Source: Pseudooceanicola antarcticus (lineage in GTDB: Bacteria > Pseudomonadota > Alphaproteobacteria > Rhodobacterales > Rhodobacteraceae). Taken from it: DNA of 64,000 nucleotides. Made by a program: the position numbers and the translations under genes. The stretch spans positions 372,001 through 436,000 of the forward strand of contig NZ_OBEA01000001.1 in assembly GCF_900215355.1 (NCBI RefSeq), given 5' to 3'. The notes under the pieces were generated by a model. That model worked only from the letters and a program-made list of their open reading frames with translations. It was not told the origin of the DNA and did not search any database. Below, piece after piece: positions 51,331 through 61,401 of this stretch (its first letter is position 1; each line of letters starts with the position of its first letter).

Positions 51331-51900
51331 ATGCGTTACAAGATCACCGGCAAACAGATCGACATCGGCGATGCGTTGCAAACCCACGTCAAGGACGGCG
51401 TGAACGCGGCAATTGCGAAATACGCCGAACGACCTACGGACGCGAGCGTGACCTTCTCCAAGGACGCCCACGAATATACCTGCGAAACCACCGTTCACCT
51501 GTCGACCGGGCTGACCGCCCAGGCCAAGGCAAATTCGACCGAAATTTACGCCGCTTTCGAGAAATGCTGCGACAAGATGGAGAAGCAGCTGCGCCGTTAC
51601 AAGCGCCGGTTGAAGGACCACCACAAAACGCGGGCGACCCCGGTTGAAATTATGGAGGGGTCCTCGTATATCCTCGCCTCGGATCAAGAGAGCACGGACC
51701 CTGAACCGGAAAGCCTGCAACCCGTCATCGTGGCGGAAATGGAAACCCGGATCCCGTCGCTCTCCGTCGGCGAGGCCGTCATGCAAATGGAACTGGCCGG
51801 AGCCCCGGTGTTGGTGTTCCGAAATGAAGGTAAGAACGGGCTGAACGTGGTGTATCGCCGCGATGATGGAAATATCGGCTGGATCGACCCACGCAGTTAG
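51331..51900 (+). CDS. hpf: Ribosome hibernation promoting factor, long form
   Basis: A 189-residue long-form HPF that pairs 70S ribosomes in stationary phase. The N-terminal RaiA/S30AE domain has MRYKITGKQIDIGDALQTHV and DKMEKQLRRYKRRLKDHHK. A linker (about 100-135) leads to the C-terminal dimerisation domain, with ETRIPSLSVGEAVMQMELAG and VYRRDDGNIGWIDP. The start at ATG 51331 has AGAGGAGA upstream. It is followed 52 bp later by ptsN. Confidence 0.94.
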   Translation: MRYKITGKQIDIGDALQTHVKDGVNAAIAKYAERPTDASVTFSKDAHEYTCETTVHLSTGLTAQAKANSTEIYAAFEKCCDKMEKQLRRYKRRLKDHHKTRATPVEIMEGSSYILASDQESTDPEPESLQPVIVAEMETRIPSLSVGEAVMQMELAGAPVLVFRNEGKNGLNVVYRRDDGNIGWIDPRS

Positions 51901-51952
51901 AGGCCATGGCGCCCCTCTGCAGGGGTGAACCGCCCGAAAAACGTGAGGCAGA

Positions 51953-52417
51953 ATGAAACTGTCACAGATCCTCAAGCCCGAGGCGATCAAGGTGATCGCC
52001 TCGGCTTCGAGCAAGAAACGCCTTTTGCATGACGTTGGCGAACTGGCCCATTCGGCTCTGAAGCTGAACCAGTCGCGCGTTGTCGAGGCGCTGCAAGAGC
52101 GTGAATCGCTCGGCCCTACCGGCGTCGGCCATGGCGTTGCGCTTCCGCATGCGCGCCTGGACGGCGTGGATTCGGTCCGTGGCTGCTTCATCATGCTCGA
52201 GAAGCCCGTCGATTTCGACGCCATCGACCGCCAGCCGGTGGACCTGGTCTTTGCGCTCTTCGCGCCGCAGGAAGCCGGTGTCGATCACCTGAAGGCCCTG
52301 GCCCTCGTCTCGCGTTCGCTGCGCGACCAGGCGCTGTGCCGCAAGCTGCGCGCCAATCCCGATGCCTCGACGCTCTACGCGCTGCTGACCTCGGACCAGA
52401 ACGTTCAGGCCGCCTGA
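51953..52417 (+). CDS. ptsN: PTS EIIA-Ntr component PtsN
   Basis: A 154-residue EIIA protein of the nitrogen phosphotransfer system. The phosphorylatable histidine is His66 in GVGHGVALPHARL. Other conserved parts are LQERESLGPTG and VDLVFALFAPQ. It regulates metabolism by its phosphorylation state. It lies next to hpf, a common order in proteobacteria. The N-terminal MKLSQILKPEAIKV fits the family. Confidence 0.95.
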   Translation: MKLSQILKPEAIKVIASASSKKRLLHDVGELAHSALKLNQSRVVEALQERESLGPTGVGHGVALPHARLDGVDSVRGCFIMLEKPVDFDAIDRQPVDLVFALFAPQEAGVDHLKALALVSRSLRDQALCRKLRANPDASTLYALLTSDQNVQAA

Positions 52418-52544
52418 CCGGGGCGGCCGCGCGACCAGGGCTGCAAGCGGAAGACCGCAAGGTCGAAGCCAGGCGCCCGGTTCAACCCGGTGAAGTCCCG
52501 GGGCGCCACCACCGCGCCGGTACCCAGGCCGCGGGCGGGCCCTG

Positions 52545-53951
52545 CTACCGCCAGGGGCCGAAGCCGAACAGCAGGTAGTCACGCGCATAGGCATCTGCGG
52601 CGGCGGCCTCGATCTCTTCGTCGTATATCTCCGCCAGCTCGAATGGGCTGTCCTTCGGCCCCTCCGCCAGCTGCGGCGCCGCGCGCCCGACACGGGCGGC
52701 GAGATGCGCCAGATCGGCCTCCATCTCGTCCTCGCGCAGCACCAGGTCCGGCGTGACGAACTGAGAGAACCCCTCGAGCACCGCCGCCTGGCTGGCCCAA
52801 TGGGGGTCGATCCTGAGGCCGGTCTGCTGCGCCAGGTTGGCCTTCAGGAAACCCAGGAAGCCCAGGAAGGCCTCGCGGTGCTGCTCCTGCGAATAGGCAC
52901 CACCGGGCGTGCCGGGGATGGGCAGCTTGTAGCGCTGGCGCAGCACCTTGCGGATCTCGGCGAAACCGCCGCCCAGGATCTTGTCACAGAACACCCTGTG
53001 CGCCCGCCGGACGGGATGGGGCAGCACGGTGAAGCTGCGATGTCCGGGCCGCGCCCGCAGCCATTGCCGCAGCTCCTTCTGGCTGAGTTTTCTCTGCAAA
53101 TCCCGCGGCTTGCCCCCCTCCAGCGCGGCCAGCCACTGCAAGACCTGCCGCTCGGGCCCGCCCTTCACCGGCATGTAGAGCAGCGGCACGTCCCGGCAGG
53201 CGGCGAAACTGGGCACCTGCGGCCCGCGCCGGGGCTCGAAGTTCGGGGTGCGCGAGAGGTTGAAACGGTCCAGCCGGGCGAGGCTCTCGGCCATCTCCGC
53301 GAAGTTCTCGACCTTCTCGGAGAGGGGCTCGGGGTTCTGCACCTTCAGCTTCTGCTCCAGCCCCTCCAGCCGCGCCTCGACGCCCAGGAAGGCGGCCAGC
53401 CCGTTCATCACCTCGAGGCTCTGCAGGTCGTCGTAATCGACATAGAAGGCGGTCTGCCCGGTGACCTGGAGGCTGCGCATCACGCGCATCTGGAAGCCCT
53501 GGAGCGCCTCGAGGTGGGCCTCGAACTCGGCGGCGTCGAAAGAGGCGCGGGTCTCCTTGCGGCGGCGCACGTCGGTCAGCTTCCACTGGCCGGTGGCCTG
53601 GGCGATCTTCCAGCTGACATAGCTTTCCGCCGGGTTGCGGGTCAGCACGATCTTGGCGCAGCCGGGATCGGTCAGCAGCAGGTCCAGCACCCGCTGGTCA
53701 TGGTCGTGGAAGAAGCGGAACCCGTTGAGCCCCGGCGCCTGGCGTATCGCCTGCAACAGCGCAAGGGGGTCGGCATCCCGCGCCGCCTTGTCGAAGCCGA
53801 GGCAGTCCTCGGCATTGGGATAGGCGATGAAGGCCGGGTTGAAGACCTCGCCCAGGCACGAGACGCCCTCAAGCGCATTCAGGTTGGCCTCGAGAAGATT
53901 CGAGCCGGTGCGCATCTCGGCGAGCAGGATGAAGGAGTGGAAGCGGGTCAT
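52545..53951 (-). CDS. NodH-type sulfotransferase with a second sulfotransferase-like domain
   Basis: A 468-residue protein. The N-terminal domain (1-200) has the PAPS 5'-phosphosulfate loop AEMRTGSNLLEANLN (11-25) and the 3'-phosphate loop IVLTRNPAESYVSW (101-114), so it is a NodH-like carbohydrate sulfotransferase. The C-terminal half (about 250-450) follows the Sulfotransfer_2 pattern: LLYMPVKGGPERQVLQWLA, FTVLPHPVRRAHRVFCDKI, then PHWASQAAVLEGFSQFV and EMEADLAHLAARV. Its first loop lacks the usual PKxGxTS residues, so this half is probably inactive. It is directly downstream of the GT14-like gene (stop and start abut), so the two are coupled. Confidence 0.75.
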   Translation of the reverse strand: MTRFHSFILLAEMRTGSNLLEANLNALEGVSCLGEVFNPAFIAYPNAEDCLGFDKAARDADPLALLQAIRQAPGLNGFRFFHDHDQRVLDLLLTDPGCAKIVLTRNPAESYVSWKIAQATGQWKLTDVRRRKETRASFDAAEFEAHLEALQGFQMRVMRSLQVTGQTAFYVDYDDLQSLEVMNGLAAFLGVEARLEGLEQKLKVQNPEPLSEKVENFAEMAESLARLDRFNLSRTPNFEPRRGPQVPSFAACRDVPLLYMPVKGGPERQVLQWLAALEGGKPRDLQRKLSQKELRQWLRARPGHRSFTVLPHPVRRAHRVFCDKILGGGFAEIRKVLRQRYKLPIPGTPGGAYSQEQHREAFLGFLGFLKANLAQQTGLRIDPHWASQAAVLEGFSQFVTPDLVLREDEMEADLAHLAARVGRAAPQLAEGPKDSPFELAEIYDEEIEAAAADAYARDYLLFGFGPWR

Positions 53952-55664
53952 CTATTTCTTCACCATATAGGGTCGGCGCGGCTTGTCGTCTGGCTCTTCG
54001 TCCTGGGCCGGCTCGTCGACCTCGGCGGGGAAATCGCCCATCAGGTAGGGGTGCATCCCCTGGTTCTTCAGCGATTGCAGGAAGGCCCCGAACCCCGTCA
54101 GGTCGCGCATCTCGGGGAGCTCGGGCAGGCGTCGGGCGGTGCGCAGGCCCATCTCGTCGATGCTGGCCTGCAGCGCCTCGGAGGGGGCCTCGACCACCTC
54201 GGCCATGGACCAGATCTGCGCCCGCGCCTTCGCCCAGGGAGAGCGCAGCGCATCCAGAAACTCATGCTCGATCCGTTGCAGCCGCGCGGCCTCGCGGCGG
54301 ATCTCCTCGAAGGGGCGGCGGGTGCGGAAGAGCGGCACCGCCCAGGCCCCGGCAATGACCGAGACATGGGCGTTGCCATCCTTGGCCATGTCCCAGGCAA
54401 CCGCCTGGTTGGCGCGGGGGGAATACTGGAAGCACTGGCGCTCGCCACGGGTGTTCCAGATCAGGTTGGTCAGGAAGGTGCGCGGGCTGTGATCGCGCAG
54501 CGCCGCCTTGGCCGTCAGCGCGCCGTTGATCACCTGCTGCCCCCCCGAGAACTCGGCGTCGCCGGGGCCGAAGATCTGGCCATGCACGCGGCAGCCCGCG
54601 GTGCGCGACAGCCAGGCCTCGAAATCCTCGAAGAGCTCGGTGAACCCCTGGAAGACCGAATACCTGGCCCCGGTGAGCCCGCCCTCCCAGCCCTCGCGCG
54701 GGAAGCGCGACTGCATGTAGAGCCCGGTGCGCCCGCGGGTGCGCCGCTCCGAGGCGGTCGAGAAGATGCGGTCGATCTTGCCGGGGTTCGGCTCGCGCCG
54801 CTTCATCGCGCCTTCGGCATCGGTCAGGAAGACCCGGTAGAGCCGGTTGGCATGGGGCCAGATCTTGCGGGCGACGAAGCAATCCGAACGGCGCAGCAGC
54901 TGCAGGTGATCGTCGTAGAAGATATGCGGCTTGCCCTGGAAATCGAACTTCGACAGCGTCAGAGAGCGGCTTTCCACATGGGTGGAATGCTTGCGCGCCA
55001 GGGTCTGGAAATAGCTTTCGTCCGGAATCCAGACCTTGCGGAAGTAGCGGTCGTACTCGGCGCGCTGCGGGTCCGTCAGGATGGCCTGAAGGGTCTGCCG
55101 GGTCAGGCACCACCACTGGCTGCCCATATGCGGCACCACGCCATCGGGGATACGGCGGCGAAAGCCCAGCTTGCGCTGGAACTCCACGTATCTGTCGAAG
55201 GCCCGTCGCTGGGTCTTCCACGAGAAGGGGAAGCGCAGGGTGAAGCGTTCCTCGTCCAGGCCGCCGACGGTCCAGGGCACATCGGCCGTGGTGGCGCTTT
55301 CGATGAAATCGGTGCGCGGACGGGCGGCCAGGTAGGTCTTCAGCTCGTCCACCGGGCGCAGAGGCAGGCAGGAGCCCGAGGACAGGAAGACATGCTGCAC
55401 CTCCGCATGGTCCCCCAGCAGCATCTCGCAGGCATCCTGGGTGGCGGCGACGATGCCCCAGGCGCCCCAGGTACAGACATGTCGGCTGCTGAAACGGATC
55501 AGGGCCACATCCGACAGCGCCTCGCGAAAGGCCTTGTAGCGGCGATCCGAGACCTTGGCATCGACATGGATCACCACCGGGCAACCGGCAGCGGCCCAGT
55601 GCCGCGCCACCTGCTCGGCCCGGCCAAGGGCGGTGTGCACCAGCATGACGATGCCGACGCTCAT
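53952..55664 (-). CDS. GT14-like glycosyltransferase (core-2/I-branching type) with C-terminal extension
   Basis: A 570-residue protein. The N-terminal part (1-260) matches the Branch/GT14 family: MLVHTALGRAEQVARHW, VIHVDAKVSDRRYKAFREAL, HVFLSSGSCLPLRP and PHMGSQWWCLTRQTL. The C-terminal part (about 270-550) is a domain that I recall as restricted to this bacterial group. It includes GLYMQSRFPREGWEGG, which may bind a partner or acceptor. The ATG at 55664 overlaps the upstream gene stop in ATGA. It probably adds a GlcNAc- or xylose-type branch to a surface polysaccharide that is sulfated by its coupled partner. Confidence 0.75.
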   Translation of the reverse strand: MSVGIVMLVHTALGRAEQVARHWAAAGCPVVIHVDAKVSDRRYKAFREALSDVALIRFSSRHVCTWGAWGIVAATQDACEMLLGDHAEVQHVFLSSGSCLPLRPVDELKTYLAARPRTDFIESATTADVPWTVGGLDEERFTLRFPFSWKTQRRAFDRYVEFQRKLGFRRRIPDGVVPHMGSQWWCLTRQTLQAILTDPQRAEYDRYFRKVWIPDESYFQTLARKHSTHVESRSLTLSKFDFQGKPHIFYDDHLQLLRRSDCFVARKIWPHANRLYRVFLTDAEGAMKRREPNPGKIDRIFSTASERRTRGRTGLYMQSRFPREGWEGGLTGARYSVFQGFTELFEDFEAWLSRTAGCRVHGQIFGPGDAEFSGGQQVINGALTAKAALRDHSPRTFLTNLIWNTRGERQCFQYSPRANQAVAWDMAKDGNAHVSVIAGAWAVPLFRTRRPFEEIRREAARLQRIEHEFLDALRSPWAKARAQIWSMAEVVEAPSEALQASIDEMGLRTARRLPELPEMRDLTGFGAFLQSLKNQGMHPYLMGDFPAEVDEPAQDEEPDDKPRRPYMVKK

Positions 55665-56671
55665 GCCCAGTTCCCCTTGGACATCAGCCCGAGAATCTCG
55701 AGCTGGCGCCAGTTGATGTATTTCTCGCTCCATTTGCACCACAGATCGGGGTCGGCCTGCAGGCGCTCGTGATAGGCGATATATTCGCGCGACTTGCCGT
55801 AGTGCTGACCGCGCAGCAGCTCTTCCTGGGCCTTGGCGCCGAAGGTATCCAGGAACTTGGTGTGCAGCAGCGCGCCCGAGGCCTTCTCGCCGCCCCACTC
55901 ATCGAAGACCAGGTTCAGCCCGCGTGGCAGCAGCGAATGGGTCGAGGAGTTGTAGGCGTAGCGCCGGCTCCAGCGCACCAGCGGGATCTTGTTCAGCGCC
56001 GGAGCCTTCCAGGGGTCATCGTCGAAGAAGACCCGCATGCGCGGACCGCCCTGGATCCACAGGTTTCCGTGCTTCCAGTTGCGGCTGATGGTGTAATTTC
56101 CCGCATCGAACCAGCAGGCGATCTCAAGCGGGTCCTGCCCTTCGACGTAGGGCTGCGCGCTGAGCGGCCCCTTGGGGTACATGTCCAGCAGCATGGCCGA
56201 GAACGAGCGGATCTCGCAGGCGTCCAGCCAGTCGCAGAGCGCGGCCATGGGGCGGGTGTCGCAGAAGGGGTAGACGAAGAACTCGTCGGGATCGACGGTC
56301 AGGCACCAGTGCTCGTGGCCGTAGCGCATCAAGAGCCAGTTGATCCAATCCATGCCGTAACGCGACTGCCGGTAGCTGGCCGAGGTGGTCCAGACCGAGC
56401 AATCCTCCTGCCCGGCCAGGTACTCTCGGGAGCCATCGCTGCTGTCATTGTCCACGAAAAGGAAATGATTCACCCCCAGATCGCGGTAGTATTCAAGGAA
56501 GTAGGGCAGCCGGACGCGCTCGTTTCGCAGCGTCGTGAAGGCCAGGATATCGCGGCGGCGGATCTTGCGGGCACGGTTGCTTACGGGCTTGAGCTGATGG
56601 CGTTTGCGCAGGGCGCGGTAGAGATGAAAGCGCCTCTCTCGTCCCAGTTTGTAGGCGTCCATCAGGCCCAA
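55661..56671 (-). CDS. GT2-family glycosyltransferase (Glyco_tranf_2_4 type), paralogue 1
   Basis: A 336-residue cytoplasmic glycosyltransferase. It has LAFTTLRNERVRLPYFLEYY, the nucleotide-sugar motif FVDNDSSDGS and the metal-binding DPDEFF in CLTVDPDEFFVYP. C-terminal landmarks are STHSLLPRGLNLVFDEWGG and ALLHTKFLDTF. The sequence aligns along most of its length with the next gene, so the two are paralogues. It is translationally coupled to the GT14-like gene. Confidence 0.85.
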   Translation of the reverse strand: MGLMDAYKLGRERRFHLYRALRKRHQLKPVSNRARKIRRRDILAFTTLRNERVRLPYFLEYYRDLGVNHFLFVDNDSSDGSREYLAGQEDCSVWTTSASYRQSRYGMDWINWLLMRYGHEHWCLTVDPDEFFVYPFCDTRPMAALCDWLDACEIRSFSAMLLDMYPKGPLSAQPYVEGQDPLEIACWFDAGNYTISRNWKHGNLWIQGGPRMRVFFDDDPWKAPALNKIPLVRWSRRYAYNSSTHSLLPRGLNLVFDEWGGEKASGALLHTKFLDTFGAKAQEELLRGQHYGKSREYIAYHERLQADPDLWCKWSEKYINWRQLEILGLMSKGNWA

Positions 56672-56797
56672 TGCGCTGCTCCCCGACCGGGCTGCGTCCC
56701 GGCCCCGCCATTGTTTCGATCCTTCTACAAGTCATTTCTCTATGAAAAAGGAACCCACTGAAAGCGGGAACTTGGCAGCAGGGCGGGGCATCAGGGC

Positions 56798-57843
56798 TCA
56801 GGGAAGCTTCAGCGCTTGCATCAGGCCAAGATATTCCAGCTGCTCGGGGCTTTCGTAGCGCAGGCTCGCAGGAGAGAGCATCTGCGCCCCCGCCGCGACG
56901 GCGCGATAGTAATCATCGAAGTCCTCGGGCGCGCCGAAATGCTCGCGCCGGCTGCGCTCTTCGCGGGCCCGGCTAGGACTGTCGGGCAGGAACTTGGTGT
57001 GCAGCAGCACCCCCGAGGGGTCATCGCCCTCGGGCCCGGAATAAAGCGCGTTGAGCCGCGCCGGCAGCAGCGAATGGGTCGAGTTCAGATAGGCGTAGCG
57101 GCGGTTCCACCGGACCAGCGGCAGCTTGTTCAGCGTCGGCGCGCGCTCCGGGGTCTCGGCGAAGAAGACCCGGTCGCGGCTGCCGCCCTGCAGCCAGAGA
57201 TTGCCGTGCCGCGCCTGCCAGCGGGCGCGGAAGGGGCCGGGGTCAAAATGGGTCAGCAGCTGCACCGGGTCCTCGCCCGGCTGGTAGATGCCCTGGCCCA
57301 GGGGCGCCTCGGGTAGCAGATCCAGCATCAGCGCGCCCATGGCCGGGCGCCCGGCGACCTCCAGGCGGCGGGTCAGGCGCGGCAGGCTCTCCATGCCCGG
57401 CGTCACCAGAAGCTCGTCGGCATCCACCGTCAGGCACCAGTGACCATGGCCGTGGCGCATCAGCAGCCAGCCCAGCCAGTCCATGCCAAACCGCGCGGCC
57501 CGGTAGCTGCGCCCTGTGCGCCAGATCGAGACATCGCCCTGGTCGGCCATCCACTCGGCGGAGCCATCCTGGCTTCCATTGTCCACGACAAGGAAGTGGG
57601 ACACCCCGAGGCTACGGTAATGGCTCATGAAGTAGGGCAGCCTGAGCGCCTCGTTGCGCAGGCAAACGAAAAGCAGAACCTCGCCGTCCGAGATCCCGTC
57701 GGTGCGGTCGGAGAGCGGGCTCAGCGCATGACGGGCCCGGAACGCGCGCCAAAGCAGACGGCGGCGCAACAGCCTCTGCCGATAGCGCCGCCACGGGCCG
57801 GGACGCGGCGGCGGACCCGGAGGCCCCCCGTCCGCGCCGCGGC

Positions 57844-57847
<4 letters not shown>
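56798..57847 (-). CDS. GT2-family glycosyltransferase (Glyco_tranf_2_4 type), paralogue 2
   Basis: A 349-residue enzyme starting at GTG 57847 (VSRGADGG), overlapping the galE stop in GTGA. Its core matches paralogue 1: FVCLRNEALRLPYFMSHYRS, VVDNGSQDGS, CLTVDADELLV and STHSLLPARLNALY. It has a more basic N-terminal extension (PWRRYRQRLLRRRLLW). The pair likely adds successive sugars of a polysaccharide repeat. The 126-bp gap to paralogue 1 has no gene. Confidence 0.83.
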
Positions 57848-58827
<980 letters not shown>

Positions 58828-58838
58828 GGCCTGCGTCC

Positions 58839-59735
58839 TTACTGTGCGGCCTGCGGATGCTGAACCACATCCTGCAGGTAGCCCATCAGCTCGTCGCGCA
58901 GGTCGTCACGGGCCAGACCGAAGGACACGGTGGCCTGCAGGAACCCGGCCTTCGAGCCGCAGTCGAAGCGCTGGCCGTTGAAACGGAACCCGTGGACGGG
59001 GCGCCCGGCGGTGAGTTCGTCGGCGATGGCGTCGGTCAGCTGGATCTCTCCACCGGCGCCGGTCTTCATCTGGTGCAGGTTTTCCATGACATTCGGCGTC
59101 AGCACGTAGCGGCCGATGACCGCCAGGTTCGACGGCTCGGTGCCGGGGGCGGGCTTCTCGACCATGCCCTTGACCGACACGACAGAGCCCATGTCCTCTT
59201 TCACGTCGAGGATACCGTAGGACTTGGCCTTGTCCGAGGGCACTTCCATGGCGGCGACCATGCAGGCGGGGTTCTCTTCAAAGGCTTCGACCATCTGCTG
59301 CAGGCAGGGCTTCTCGGCGGCGATGACATCGTCGGGCAGGATCACCGCGAAGGGTTCATCGGCGCGCAGCAGGCGGCGGGCACACCAGACCGCGTGACCC
59401 AGGCCCAGGGCCTTGTGCTGGCGGATATAGGCGATCTGACCGCTGTCCATGTAGGTGGACTTGAGCACCTCAAGCAGGTCGTCCTTGCCCTTGGCCTGAA
59501 GCTCGGCTTCCAGGATGGCGCTGTGGTCGAAGTAATCCTCGAGCGCGGATTTGCCCCGCGAGGTGACGAAAATGAATTCCTCGATCCCGGCGGCGCGGGC
59601 CTCGTCGATCGCGTACTGGATGAGCGGGCGGTCAACCAGGGTCATGATCTCCTTCGGAACCGACTTCGTCGCGGGAAGGAAACGGGTGCCCAGGCCGGCA
59701 ACGGGGAAAATGGCTTTGGTGACTTTGTTCTTCAC
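58839..59735 (-). CDS. galU: UTP--glucose-1-phosphate uridylyltransferase
   Basis: A 298-residue enzyme making UDP-glucose. Motifs are AIFPVAGLGTRFLPATKSVP, IMTLVDRPLIQYAIDEA, VWCARRLL, VILPDDVI and GMVEKPAPGTEPSNLAVIGRYVLTPNV, written here as separate short pieces: GMVEKPAPGTEPS and LAVIGRYVLT. It begins a minus-strand operon with galE and downstream polysaccharide genes. GAGGG lies upstream of the ATG at 59735. Confidence 0.95.
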   Translation of the reverse strand: MKNKVTKAIFPVAGLGTRFLPATKSVPKEIMTLVDRPLIQYAIDEARAAGIEEFIFVTSRGKSALEDYFDHSAILEAELQAKGKDDLLEVLKSTYMDSGQIAYIRQHKALGLGHAVWCARRLLRADEPFAVILPDDVIAAEKPCLQQMVEAFEENPACMVAAMEVPSDKAKSYGILDVKEDMGSVVSVKGMVEKPAPGTEPSNLAVIGRYVLTPNVMENLHQMKTGAGGEIQLTDAIADELTAGRPVHGFRFNGQRFDCGSKAGFLQATVSFGLARDDLRDELMGYLQDVVQHPQAAQ

Positions 59736-60567
59736 TGTTTGCCCTCAATGACTGTGCTTCGGGTTCAAGGACCCATCAGCTTCAACAAGAATGCCGAGGC
59801 TTTCGCGCACGGCTGGATAGGTAGAATGGACCAATAATCTCTGACCAAGATGACCATTGCTTAATCCCTGGGGAGTTACCACAGCAGACGGGTGACTTTG
59901 ATGACCACGGGCGGCTCATTGCCCGGAATCTGCCAAAGTTTTCGCCGCGAGCCGGGATGCCTTCCTCTTCCACCCATGCGCTCCGATTGCGCCGCTGCCG
60001 GACGCAGGGCGCTTCTGGTCATGGTAGTGCAGTCCACGAAATAAGCAAAATGTGATTGGATCCATGATCCGGAGGCCCCGCGCATCACCTCTGGCCCCCG
60101 TCAGCAGGAGCACAGGCAGCCCCGCGCCAAGCTGAGATCCGAGCGGACCCCGCCGAAGGACCACCCTAAGCTTTTGTAATTCAACAACTCTGTCACGGAG
60201 GCACCCAGGGAACACATGGCCCGCGCCCGCAAGGCCCGCCGGGGCGCGCCCTTCGGCAACACGCGGCCACGCGGGCCGGGCCGGCCCGCCGAAACAACCG
60301 GCAAAGGGCCTGTTGCCGGCGCTTTCACGCCGCCGCGCCGCAGCACAACCGGGGCGGGCAAGCCGTCCGGAGGGTCAGGGGTGTTGCGCGAAGGCCTCGG
60401 GGCGGGGCCCTCGGTCACCGGGAACATGCCGGGAAAGGCGCCCTTGATCGCGCGGGTGATCACCCCATTTGCCTGACACCGCAGGGCAGGTTATCTTCGC
60501 CCCAGGACAGACCCCCAATGGCACGCCGAAACGGCGGTCGGGCGGGTCCAGGGCAGAGTTTCGGCAT
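59736..60567. other. Long noncoding or weakly coding gap between galU and the export permease
   Basis: This 832-bp gap lies between divergent genes. It contains the galU promoter side and an AT patch at about 60170-60200. I see no repeat family, RNA gene or convincing gene; a weak 86-codon frame is listed separately. It is the largest gap in the window. Confidence 0.55.
60216..60476 (+). CDS. Possible small basic protein, doubtful
   Basis: An 86-codon frame starting at an ATG with AGGGA five bases upstream and an AT patch 20-40 bp before that. The product is rich in Arg, Gly and Pro, like many chance frames in GC-rich DNA, and resembles no family I know. It ends just before the frame that leads into the permease. 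It may be a leader or simply noncoding. Confidence 0.2.
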   Translation: MARARKARRGAPFGNTRPRGPGRPAETTGKGPVAGAFTPPRRSTTGAGKPSGGSGVLREGLGAGPSVTGNMPGKAPLIARVITPFA

Positions 60568-61389
60568 ATGTTTCAGCAACGCGCCAGGAAGACACGGCTG
60601 CAATCTGCCATCTCGATGGCAGAGCTCATCTTCCATTCCACCGCCCACAACATCCGCAAGAGCCACAACAACGCGATCCTGTCGATCGTCAACAACCTGA
60701 TCCGCGTGGCGATCATGCTGGCGGTCTTCTACGGCATGTTCGCCATCCTCGGGCTGCGCCGCACGGCGATCCGGGGCGACTTCCTGTTGTTCATGCTCTC
60801 GGGGATCTTCCTCTACATGACACACGTGAAGACGGTCTCGGCGGTGATGGGGGCGGATGGCCCCAGCTCTCCGATGATGAAACACGCGCCGATGAACACG
60901 CTGATCGCGCTGGCCTCCTCGGCGATGTCGACGCTCTACCTGCAGATCCTGACGCTCTTCGTGATCCTCTTCGTCTACCACGTCGCGGTCACGCCCTTCG
61001 ACATCTACGATCCCGCCGGGGCCTTCGCCTGCATCATGGTGGCCTGGTTCTACGGAATCGCGGTCGGAGTCTGCTTCCTGGCGCTGAAACCCTGGTTCCC
61101 CGAGTTCACCGGCATTGCCGCCCAGCTCTATACCCGCGCCAACATGATCGCCTCGGGCAAGATGTTCGTCGCCAACCAGGTGCCCCCGTCGATGCGCAAC
61201 ATCTTCGACTGGAACCCGCTCTATCACACCATCGACCAGGCGCGCGGCTACACCTTCATCAACTACAATCCGCATTTCTCGTCGCTGACCTATGCGCTCA
61301 TCGTGGCGGTGGCGATCTTCTGCATCGGCATGATCGGAGAGTTCTACACCCGCCGCCATGCCTCGCTCAGCTGGAACGCGCGCCGCTGA
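60568..61389 (+). CDS. ABC-2 type polysaccharide export permease (KpsM-like)
   Basis: A 273-residue membrane protein with about six helices, starting at ATG 60568. HSTAHNIRKSHNNAILSIVN precedes the first membrane helix, which is a typical amphipathic start, and later DWNPLYHTIDQARGYTFINY and SLTYALIVAVAIFCIGMIGE match the capsule-export permease family. Its ATPase partner (KpsT-like) is not in the window. It lies divergent from galU and next to alkB, so export of the polysaccharide made by the neighbouring genes is likely but unproved. Confidence 0.82.
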   Translation: MFQQRARKTRLQSAISMAELIFHSTAHNIRKSHNNAILSIVNNLIRVAIMLAVFYGMFAILGLRRTAIRGDFLLFMLSGIFLYMTHVKTVSAVMGADGPSSPMMKHAPMNTLIALASSAMSTLYLQILTLFVILFVYHVAVTPFDIYDPAGAFACIMVAWFYGIAVGVCFLALKPWFPEFTGIAAQLYTRANMIASGKMFVANQVPPSMRNIFDWNPLYHTIDQARGYTFINYNPHFSSLTYALIVAVAIFCIGMIGEFYTRRHASLSWNARR

Positions 61390-61401
61390 GGGGCCGCTGC
61401 C

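Noticed and set aside
52704-55772. A 1022-codon plus-strand frame across the sulfotransferase and GT14-like genes
   Set aside because: Low-complexity shadow frame; the opposite strand has PAPS loops and GT14 motifs with coupled starts and stops.
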